Shown here: piece after piece, positions 35,948 to 42,362 of the stretch
Layout: every line of letters starts with the position of its first letter
Position numbering within the stretch: position 1 is the stretch's first letter
Source: XBB1006 sp051877515
GTDB taxonomy: Bacteria; Bacillota; Clostridia; Lachnospirales; Lachnospiraceae
NCBI GenBank assembly: GCA_051877515.1
Contig: JBJEIY010000035.1
Coordinates: 33,807-97,806 of the forward strand
Direction of reading: 5' to 3'
Length of the DNA: 64,000 nt
Made by a program: the position numbers and the translations under genes
Notes under the pieces: generated by a model
What the model was told of the DNA's origin: nothing
Seen by the model: only the letters and a program-made list of their open reading frames with translations
Database searches by the model: none

Positions 35948-36012
35948 CTTATTCATGACAAGTGAGGCTGCCTGCAGACTCATCTTATTTATGACAGATG
36001 CGGCTGTCCGCT

Positions 36013-37047
36013 TTATCCGATATACTCGCAGATCAGTTTCAGGGTATTTTCTGCGCCGTCACGATGACTTCTTTCGTAGCCGTGGGATGCAAACACACCG
36101 GCTCCGATCAGTCCGTGCTTAATATCATATCCTGCAGATAAGGTAGCTTCCACATCAGAACCATAGAGAGGGTATACATCTACGGCATAATCTGCTTTCG
36201 CCTTCTTAGCCGCTTCAATCAGTCCCTTCACCACATCATAGCTGTATGGTCCGCCGGAATCTTTTGCACAGATGGAAACCTGGGTTTCATCACAGGTAAG
36301 TCCATCACCTACACATCCCATATCTACGGAAATAGCTTCGGTAACATTGGCAGGAACATTGGCACATCCGCCGTGTCCCACTTCTTCGTATGCAGTGATG
36401 TGGGCATAAGTTTTTCTTGCCGGTGTATGGTTTTCATCCTTCAGCCATTTTGCATAACCCAAAAGAATGGCAACACTTAATTTATCATCCAGAAATCTGC
36501 TTTTAATATATCCCTGCTTGGTAATCCTGGTTCGGGGGTCGAAACAGATGATATCACCTACGCTGATGCCCAGTTTTTCCACGTCCTCTTTCGTCTTTAC
36601 CTTTTCATCCAGGACCACTTCCATGGCATCCCATTTTCTCTTTGTATCATCGTATTCCCCATTTACATGGATGGAAGGATTACATAATTGCAGGGTTCCT
36701 TCATACTCGCCATCAAACTTGGTGATCACGGTTACATTCTCGGCCTCCGCATTGTTAGGGTTCATACCGCCTAACGGTGTAACCTTCAGACGTCCGCTTC
36801 CTTTTATCTCGGAAACCATTCCGCCTAAGGTATCCATATGCGCCTCCAGCCAGATTCCGTTACTCTCGTCTTTGCCACCGAAATCAACCACAACTCCACC
36901 CTTCACAGTCTGGGTTGTCTTACAGCCTAGCGCGTTAAACTCCTTCATAACCCATTCCGCCGCATTCTGTGTATAACCGGTAGGACTTGGGATCGCCAGG
37001 ATCTGGGCTGCTTTTTCCAGAATATATTCTCCATACGATTTTTTCAT
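36013..37047 (-). CDS. M42-family metallo-aminopeptidase
   Basis: 344 aa. Metal and catalytic residues of the family are visible: H and D in LEAHMDTLG, bridging D in SRFLDDKLSVAILLG, E-E in TAYEEVGHGG, D in SVDMGCVGDG and the last H in FASHGYERSHRDG. Cytosolic peptidase that trims peptides from the N-terminus. Preceded by AGGAGG. Monocistronic by position. Confidence 0.92.
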   Translation of the reverse strand: MKKSYGEYILEKAAQILAIPSPTGYTQNAAEWVMKEFNALGCKTTQTVKGGVVVDFGGKDESNGIWLEAHMDTLGGMVSEIKGSGRLKVTPLGGMNPNNAEAENVTVITKFDGEYEGTLQLCNPSIHVNGEYDDTKRKWDAMEVVLDEKVKTKEDVEKLGISVGDIICFDPRTRITKQGYIKSRFLDDKLSVAILLGYAKWLKDENHTPARKTYAHITAYEEVGHGGCANVPANVTEAISVDMGCVGDGLTCDETQVSICAKDSGGPYSYDVVKGLIEAAKKAKADYAVDVYPLYGSDVEATLSAGYDIKHGLIGAGVFASHGYERSHRDGAENTLKLICEYIG

Positions 37048-37087
37048 TGGAAAGAATCCTCCTAACTTAACATTTGTTTGACCGGAT

Positions 37088-38587
37088 TCATTCTACCATT
37101 TTTTGCCCGGTTCGTCTATAGATTGCCAGAATTGTTATGAACATCGCACCATTTAATGCCTGGGGATTGTTCACCATCGCCTGAATGGCATAGCCGAGAA
37201 TTGCCAGACCGCAGGCCGTGTATAGTCCGTTTTCCCCTATGTCTTTCTGACTTTTTCCATCCCCGGTCCGTTTACCGGCTCTATTGCGGAACGCAGAAAG
37301 AAAAGCACTGACATAAATGCCAAGATAAGAAAGTGCTCCAAATAACCCGGTGGTTACCAGATACTCCAGATACTCATTATGGGCATTCCGCACCCAGTCG
37401 CTACCGGTCTGCGCCAGATAATAAAATCCGAAACAGTTGGTTCCGCCTCCGAACAATTTGTTGATCCACGGCATACCGGCAAATGCCTGTACCGCAACCT
37501 TCCAGGTTTTCCCCCGATTCGTTCCCCAGGAATCATTGAAACTCTGTATCTGAAGAATCACCAGCCCCAGCATCAGGCATGCCACCGTTACCGTATAAGC
37601 CCTTTGGATCCATACCCTGTTCCTGCAATAGCGCTCCTCTTTCAGGAGTATCAGCCCCAGATACAGTACCAGACAGACTGCCAGTGCACATCCTAATACC
37701 ATGGGTCTGGTGAAGATGAGATTAAATCCGTCCAGATCCACCAGGGAAAAGAACTTGCTTCCTATACTGACCATTCCCACGCCTGCCAGTATGACCAGAA
37801 GGTTTCTCATGGCAATCAGAATGTTATTGTAATCGGCGATGCAAAGACACAGATAAGCTGCCATCACGGCGCCCACTCCAAGATACACTCCCTGACTGTT
37901 AATGGTGATACAGGTCATGGATGCCAGAAGCAGAAGGATACGGCATGCGGTCTTTTCCCGGACCGGTCCTCTCTTATGTGTTCCCAGCAGGAAAAAGGGA
38001 AAGCACATGGTCACATATCCCACATACCAGTTGGTGTTACCAATGGTTCCCACATAACGTCCATAGTCTTTGGCAGCCAGATTCCAGTGCAGTGAAAAAG
38101 GATCCAGTCCAAATCCGTTCATGATCACCAGCAGAAACTGCAATCCCGTTGCTATTCCGATAACAAACAGGATCCAGCGGTCCACCCTCGCATTCCTGGA
38201 TAGGAAAAAATACACCAATCCCAGCAAAACAACCCAAAGAGTTCCTACTTTCCATCCATAGGATCCCCAGAGTGCTTCCTCCGGGTATTCCGTTACCAGA
38301 TTCGATATCACGGCTGCAAGCATAAAACAAAATACTGCCACATCCATTAGCTGCAGATTCCGTTTCCATCCTGCGATGATCTCCTTTGCGGAATACTCCA
38401 TCAAAAAAAACAAGGCAAACAGTACAGACACTCCAACAAAAAGGAGAGCCGCCAGGTCGCAGAACAATGCCTTGGCTTCCAACAGGTTAAAATAATGATC
38501 TTCCATATAAAACACGCCTGCCACCCAGACAGCAATGATCCATAAGCTGCTGCACAGGCGCAGGGCAGATTTCGTTTTTTCTATCAT
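37088..38587 (-). CDS. O-antigen ligase-like polytopic membrane protein
   Basis: 499 aa with about 11-12 hydrophobic segments. The Wzy_C-type signature is near residues 395-420: GGGTNCFGFYYLAQTG followed by VRNAHNEYLEYLVTTGLFGA. These proteins ligate or polymerise surface glycans. No other glycan genes are nearby, so the substrate is unknown. One base of spacing before the terminator region of the next gene is not seen; it appears monocistronic. Confidence 0.85.
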   Translation of the reverse strand: MIEKTKSALRLCSSLWIIAVWVAGVFYMEDHYFNLLEAKALFCDLAALLFVGVSVLFALFFLMEYSAKEIIAGWKRNLQLMDVAVFCFMLAAVISNLVTEYPEEALWGSYGWKVGTLWVVLLGLVYFFLSRNARVDRWILFVIGIATGLQFLLVIMNGFGLDPFSLHWNLAAKDYGRYVGTIGNTNWYVGYVTMCFPFFLLGTHKRGPVREKTACRILLLLASMTCITINSQGVYLGVGAVMAAYLCLCIADYNNILIAMRNLLVILAGVGMVSIGSKFFSLVDLDGFNLIFTRPMVLGCALAVCLVLYLGLILLKEERYCRNRVWIQRAYTVTVACLMLGLVILQIQSFNDSWGTNRGKTWKVAVQAFAGMPWINKLFGGGTNCFGFYYLAQTGSDWVRNAHNEYLEYLVTTGLFGALSYLGIYVSAFLSAFRNRAGKRTGDGKSQKDIGENGLYTACGLAILGYAIQAMVNNPQALNGAMFITILAIYRRTGQKMVE

Positions 38588-38677
38588 GGTTTCGCTCCCT
38601 TCCCCTTATCATAATACGTTCCTTTTTCCGGATTTTTCACAGCAAGATGCTCCAGCAGGCAGTCTCATCCTGTCATG

Positions 38678-38713
38678 AAAAAAAGTCTGTCCCAAGATTT
38701 TCTTAGGGCAGAC
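38678..38713 (-). terminator. Terminator after the phospholipase-like gene
   Basis: GTCTGCCCTAAGA / TCTTGGGACAGAC stem and seven T on the minus strand. Confidence 0.88.
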
Positions 38714-38722
38714 CCGATTCTT

Positions 38723-39277
38723 CTATGCGATTGCAAAGTTTCGTTTCTTTGTATACAGATGAAACAAGGTTGTAATCTGATAAAGGATAAATTCATAGTC
38801 CGTATCCAAAGACTCCTGGATTTGATTTCTCTTAAGGTACTCTTCGTGACTTAACCCCATCTTCTTCCAGAATCCGATTGCCTGCATGTCTTCCTGTCCG
38901 GCATAAGCTCCATGCTCCGCCAGCCGCTGACGGAATAACTGATGCAGTCTGGTCTCATAGCCTCTGTGGTCCATGCAGAATCCCGCAACGCCGTCCCGGT
39001 TATGGGGTGCGGTAAAATAATCTGCCACATGATGGCTCATACATCCTAAGCGAAAACAATCCGCATAGCGGTTGTTCTTTCCTGACATCAGCTTCACCAT
39101 ACGTTTCTTCGTCTTATAATGGGTTACATTATATTTATGCGGACGAATCACGCATAAGGGGGAACAATCAGGAAAAACAGATCCAAAGTAAAACAACCAT
39201 GCTTCCATCCATCCTAAATCGTTAGGATTATCCTTAATGATCTGCCTTGCTAAGGCATAATGCGTTCTCTTTTTCAA
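38723..39277 (-). CDS. Zinc-dependent phospholipase C-like protein
   Basis: 184 aa. His/Asp pattern of the S1-P1/PLC-type zinc fold: THYALARQI at the N-terminus, FGSVFPDCSP, CMSHHVADYFTAPHNRD and AGFCMDHRGYETRLHQLF. No signal peptide, so it is likely cytosolic. Start is TTG at 39277 with GGAGGA close upstream; a longer ATG start at 39319 has no site. Function of this family in clostridia is not established as far as I know. Confidence 0.75.
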   Translation of the reverse strand: MKKRTHYALARQIIKDNPNDLGWMEAWLFYFGSVFPDCSPLCVIRPHKYNVTHYKTKKRMVKLMSGKNNRYADCFRLGCMSHHVADYFTAPHNRDGVAGFCMDHRGYETRLHQLFRQRLAEHGAYAGQEDMQAIGFWKKMGLSHEEYLKRNQIQESLDTDYEFILYQITTLFHLYTKKRNFAIA

Positions 39278-39469
39278 CAGTCCTCCAATCGTACAAAAAC
39301 AACCTGTTACAATTGGCAAAAGCCTTTCTGCACATCACTATACGCTGGAAAAAACCAAAAGTCAATTGAAAAATATGGCATTTGTAATGACAAAAAAACA
39401 TGTTGGAAATCTCTATTTTTCAACCTTCATTCATATACTCTTATTAAAAAGCGAAACAGGAGAAAACAA

Positions 39470-40012
39470 ATGTATAATGGTTACAGTTATCAACAGATTG
39501 CTCTTATGAACCGCATCCGTCTGCTTTGGAGCCAGCACGTATACTGGACACGTTTTTTCATCCTCAGTACCGTATATGAACTTCCCGATCTGGAGGCGGT
39601 AACTTCCCGGCTGATGGAAAATCCCAAAGACTTTGCCCAGATGCTTACTCCCTTCTTTGGACCCAGGAACGCTCTGCAGTTCCAAAAATTGTTTACGGAG
39701 CACCTGTCCATCGGAGGCGATCTGGTAAATGCCGCCAAGAATAAAGACCAGAAACTGGCGGATGATCTAAGGAAAAAGTGGTACGAAAACGCTGACCAGA
39801 TCGCTGAATTTCTTGCCTCCATCAACCGCTTCTGGGATGAAGAAATGTGGCGTTCCATGATGTATAAGCATCTGGATATGACAGACAAAGAAGTGTCTCT
39901 TCGTCTGCAGGGGGCCTACACTCCGGATATCCATATGTTTGGCCGCATCGAGCAGGAGGCCTTGCGCATGGCAGATTATATGTTTTCCGGAATTGTCAGT
40001 CAGCCATTGTAA
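39470..40012 (+). CDS. Conserved protein of unknown function, 180 aa
   Basis: Start MYNGYSYQQIALMNRIRLLW with AGGAG seven bases upstream. Rich in aromatic residues and amphipathic helices (WSQHVYWTRFFILSTVYELPDLEAV, FGPRNALQFQKLFTEHLSIG, INRFWDEEMWRSMMYKH). No signal peptide or membrane span. It resembles proteins of clostridia that are sometimes labelled acetylglutamate kinase without support; there is no kinase motif here. Followed by a strong terminator. Confidence 0.75.
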   Translation: MYNGYSYQQIALMNRIRLLWSQHVYWTRFFILSTVYELPDLEAVTSRLMENPKDFAQMLTPFFGPRNALQFQKLFTEHLSIGGDLVNAAKNKDQKLADDLRKKWYENADQIAEFLASINRFWDEEMWRSMMYKHLDMTDKEVSLRLQGAYTPDIHMFGRIEQEALRMADYMFSGIVSQPL

Positions 40013-40043
40013 ATCTTTCCGGGTAACTTCTTCCTACATTATG

Positions 40044-40085
40044 AAACTGCCGCTTTACGAGTGTATCGTGAAAGCGGCAGTTTTT
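40044..40085 (+). terminator. Terminator after the 180-aa gene
   Basis: AAACTGCCGCTTT / AAAGCGGCAGTTT, 13-bp stem, then T5. Convergent gene 40132-40782 ends just beyond. Confidence 0.88.
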
Positions 40086-40131
40086 GTTGTTTTATTTCAT
40101 TGCACAATACGCAATCGCTCTATATTTGGCG

Positions 40132-40782
40132 CTACCGAACAATCAGAATCCTGGTTTTCGAACCGACAAAGTAGACACTTCCTTCATACTGCTGTTTTGC
40201 ACAAAGCCGGAAAAGAATACCTTTCATTGGCTCCTTGACTTTGTAATAGCAGCGCTGCCTTCTCCATGGCAGCCCTTCCATGTACTCTCTCTGTCCTTCT
40301 GTCAGACAGTCCAGCAGTTCCTCGTAAGCCTTCGGATCCCTGTGCTGCAGGATGCCAAAATCGCAGGTCATGTAAACCGTTTCATTCTCAGCTTTTGCAA
40401 ACTGTTCCTTCAGTTTCTTTACCAATACGGCCTGATCCCGGGCCGAGAAAGTTTTGTCTGCCCAGTTTACAACCTGTCCGGAGTCTTCGGTCACTTTCAC
40501 CCTGCGAAAACTGGTGGAGCCATAAGCATTCTGGTCTTTCACAAACCGATACTGCTCCGTTTTCTTTCCCCTGCCCGGCTCTTCTGTCAGAATAACACCT
40601 GTACTGACAAAATAATCCCATACCGCCTTCTGCACTCTTGCATAAGACATGGGAAAATCCAGTTCCCGGTGGATCTTGCTGACACTGTCACCCAGATCTG
40701 CTCTGTGTCGGATAGCCCCCATGCAGGCCACTTCATATGTAAAGTTAGAAAGTGCCTCCCGAAAATACTCCTGCTCTCCCAT
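40132..40782 (-). CDS. Conserved protein of unknown function, 216 aa
   Basis: Residues 1-75 look helical with possible winged-helix character (LGDSVSKIHRELDFPMSYARVQKAVWDYFVSTGVILTEE reads like HTH plus wing). The rest is mixed alpha/beta with basic patches (FRRVKVTEDSGQVVNWADKTF, KEPMKGILFRLCAKQQYEGS). No domain I can name. Divergent from the ToxIN-like locus that begins 150 bases away; it marks the left border of the AT-rich island. Confidence 0.7.
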   Translation of the reverse strand: MGEQEYFREALSNFTYEVACMGAIRHRADLGDSVSKIHRELDFPMSYARVQKAVWDYFVSTGVILTEEPGRGKKTEQYRFVKDQNAYGSTSFRRVKVTEDSGQVVNWADKTFSARDQAVLVKKLKEQFAKAENETVYMTCDFGILQHRDPKAYEELLDCLTEGQREYMEGLPWRRQRCYYKVKEPMKGILFRLCAKQQYEGSVYFVGSKTRILIVR

Positions 40783-40932
40783 GTGAAACTCCTTACTCTC
40801 GTAAATATAGAAAAGTGTGAGCCTTTATTTCATACTTTTTCGCTTGCACTCATTATATCATAGTGTGAAAACTTTATCCAATTATCAAAGTACTCCGAGG
40901 AGCTAAGTCTGATAAAAACTGTCAAAATCTCC

Positions 40933-40960
40933 TTGACAATCTGTTTTGATTTGTTATGAT
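40933..40960 (+). promoter_or_regulatory. Promoter of the ToxI-like antitoxin RNA
   Basis: TTGACA (40933-40938), 16-base spacer, TATGAT (40955-40960). Transcription is expected from about 40967, just before the pseudoknot repeats. Confidence 0.75.
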
Positions 40961-40966
40961 TAGCAT

Positions 40967-41092
40967 GTAAGGAATTTCTTTACATGGAATTTCGCCTCCA
41001 GTAAGTGCGAACGATGTTGGTGGGCTATTCGCCCCCATTTAAGTGCGAATAATATTTTGAACAAAAGGGCAAGCAACTTGCTTGTCCTTTTT
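40967..41092 (+). ncRNA. ToxI-like repeat antitoxin RNA (type III toxin-antitoxin)
   Basis: Two imperfect units of about 37-38 nt. Both contain TTCGCC-x-CCA followed by TAAGTGCGAA. Each can fold as an H-type pseudoknot. Unit 1: UGGA (40984-40987) with UCCA (40997-41000), and UUCGC (40991-40995) with GCGAA (41007-41011). Unit 2: UGGG (41021-41024) with CCCA (41034-41037), and a 7-bp UAUUCGC (41026-41032) with GCGAAUA (41045-41051). The loop UUUAAGUGC resembles the Pectobacterium ToxI repeat as I remember it. A terminator closes the RNA before toxN, the standard ToxIN layout. In that family the RNA units bind and neutralise the toxin, which cuts its own precursor. Confidence 0.78.
41062..41092 (+). 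terminator. Terminator between antitoxin RNA and toxN
   Basis: AAGGGCAAGC / GCTTGTCCTT stem (one G-U), then T5. In ToxIN systems this partial terminator sets a high antitoxin-to-toxin ratio. Confidence 0.8.
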
Positions 41093-41112
41093 GTTTCCAA
41101 AGGGGGTTAGAA

Positions 41113-41778
41113 ATGAAGCCGTCATTTTATTATGTCGACTCAGATTACATTAATTTCTTAAAAAACAAAGAAATAGAACATCGAGGGTTTACGACTATTC
41201 CAAATGTTGATTACACCCATAGAACCAAGTTTGTTTATGGGGTAGTAATGCAAATCAAAGATCTAAATTATTTTGTTCCTGTAACATCTTATAACAAACG
41301 AAAAGAAGATAACATTCTTATAAAAATCACCCAGCAAAAGAAACTAATTTCTGTAGGATCACTTCGATTCAATTACATGTTTCCTGTTCCAAAATTTTGC
41401 CTTTCCCCTGTAAATTTTAACGATTCACTTTTTTCAGAAAGTTATAAAACATTTCTTATAAAGGAATATCATTATATAAAAAAGAAAATTGAACTCGCCA
41501 TTATACAAAAGCAAGCCCATAAAACATATCAAAAGGTTTTGTCAGGAGAAGACAAAGAATTGCTACATAACAGCTGTTCCTTCCTTTTGCTTGAAGAAGC
41601 TTGCAAAGAATACATAAGAAATACCCCCCCCAAAAACATAAAAAGCCTTACGAACCTTTCGATCCGTAAGGCTTTACTGCCGGCAATGGGACTTGAACCC
41701 ATACGATGTTGCCATCGCCAGATTTTGAGTCTGGTGCGTCTGCCATTCCGCCACGCCGGCATGCTGTTTCACAAGTGA
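41113..41778 (+). CDS. ToxN/AbiQ-family endoribonuclease toxin, C-terminus probably shifted
   Basis: As sequenced, 221 aa; about 170 aa match the ToxN/AbiQ family: FYYVDSDYINFLKNKE, FVYGVVMQIKDLNYFVPVTS with the following NKRK (active-site region), VGSLRFNYMFPVP, YKTFLIKEYHYIKKKIELAI and CSFLLLEEACKEYI. GGGGG precedes the ATG. Family members end near this last segment. Here an eight-C run at 41624-41631 keeps the frame open for about 45 more codons, through the tRNA-Leu terminator and antisense through tRNA-Leu. With seven C the frame would stop at 41639-41641, giving about 175 aa. The extension is therefore probably an indel product: an error, real decay or phase variation. Type III toxins of this kind act in abortive phage defence. 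Confidence 0.82.
   Translation: MKPSFYYVDSDYINFLKNKEIEHRGFTTIPNVDYTHRTKFVYGVVMQIKDLNYFVPVTSYNKRKEDNILIKITQQKKLISVGSLRFNYMFPVPKFCLSPVNFNDSLFSESYKTFLIKEYHYIKKKIELAIIQKQAHKTYQKVLSGEDKELLHNSCSFLLLEEACKEYIRNTPPKNIKSLTNLSIRKALLPAMGLEPIRCCHRQILSLVRLPFRHAGMLFHK
41640..41675 (-). terminator. Terminator of tRNA-Leu
   Basis: AAAGCCTTACG / CGTAAGGCTTT, 11-bp stem, followed on the minus strand by T5 (41644-41640). Confidence 0.8.
41678..41760 (-). tRNA. tRNA-Leu (anticodon CAA)
   Basis: 83 nt class II tRNA. Acceptor GCCGGCG / TGCCGGC, discriminator A, anticodon stem CCAGA/TCTGG with loop CTCAAAA (anticodon CAA), long variable arm CGATGGCAACATCG, T loop GTTCAAGTC. CCA is not encoded. tRNA genes are frequent borders of mobile islands; none of the usual att direct repeats is evident here. 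Confidence 0.95.
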
Positions 41779-42114
41779 ATATAATCATATCATATTTTCT
41801 TTTGGATAGCAAGGAAAAAAACTAAAAACCCTCTAGGCCCAGAATTCTTTTTTTCAATAACAGAACTCTTTTTTCGTAATCGATGAATAAGTTAGTTTGA
41901 TACCCTTTCAAATTAGCAAGACTATCAAACCGAATGTTCCTTGTATCGCATAACCGCTGGTTTTGTCGCACAATTCTGGTATATTATTATCTGTATTCCG
42001 TATGTGGCCACTCGCTTTGACTAGTGTCCAAATATGGTATACGTCTGTGTATCATCGCCTCTAACTCATTATAACACTATCTCCGGAGGCTTGTTAATTA
42101 TACATATTTCACCC
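41779..42114. other. Intergenic stretch with orphan repeat and a possible minus-strand promoter
   Basis: AT-rich, no supported protein gene. Contains the orphan CRISPR-like repeat (41895-41930). On the minus strand an extended -10 TGTTATAAT ends at 42068, without a good -35; an 8-bp palindrome CTCCGGAG (42081-42088) sits just upstream of it. RNA from there would run through the orphan repeat. No clear terminator is seen after the repeat. Confidence 0.4.
41895..41930 (-). repeat. Orphan degenerate CRISPR repeat
   Basis: 36 bases aligning without gaps to the array repeat; four substitutions by eye (GTTTGATACC for GTCTGATACC, AGCAAGACTA for AACAAGACTC, and adjacent positions). It lies 432 bases from the last array repeat, with the XRE gene between. 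The changes make the two ends an 8-bp inverted repeat (GTTTGATA / TATCAAAC). It may be the old leader-distal end of the array separated by an insertion. Confidence 0.85.
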
Positions 42115-42138
42115 AAAAAGGACGCTTAAGTAGCGTCC
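42115..42138 (-). terminator. Terminator overlapping the end of the XRE gene
   Basis: Minus strand GGACGCT / AGCGTCC with a five-base loop that holds the TAA stop, followed by T5 (42119-42115). The last codons of the gene are part of the hairpin. Confidence 0.85.
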
Positions 42139-42323
42139 TCTTTTATAAGTTCCCTCGGATCCACCTCGAGCGCTTCCGCGATTTTTAGTCCGGTACTAAA
42201 GGCTGGCTCTTTTCGTCTACCACTCCGATACTCGTCAATCGTTCGTTTTGGTATTCCGGACCGGTCGGCTAAAGCCTGGGAGGTTATTTTCTTCTTTTTC
42301 ATAACGTCATTTAATGCGAACAT
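42126..42323 (-). CDS. Small XRE-type helix-turn-helix regulator beside the CRISPR array
   Basis: 65 aa, a single Cro/CI-type domain: MFALNDVMKKKKITSQALADRSGIPKRTIDEYRSGRR (HTH at about 14-35), then ALEVDPRELIKE. AAGGAG lies nine bases before the ATG. It starts only 39 bases after the leader-distal repeat on the same strand as the array, so read-through from pre-crRNA could reach it; a weak own promoter cannot be excluded. It separates the array from the orphan repeat. It may regulate the CRISPR or toxin locus or be a leftover of an insertion; the sequence does not decide. Confidence 0.85.
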   Translation of the reverse strand: MFALNDVMKKKKITSQALADRSGIPKRTIDEYRSGRRKEPAFSTGLKIAEALEVDPRELIKEDAT

Positions 42324-42362
42324 TATTTTTTCTCCTTGACTACAAATATTTTCATGCTATAA

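Noticed and set aside
41678..42125. tRNA-Leu as an integration site for the island
   Set aside because: No integrase and no direct repeat of the tRNA 3' end found at the other side of the island (near 51.7 kb).
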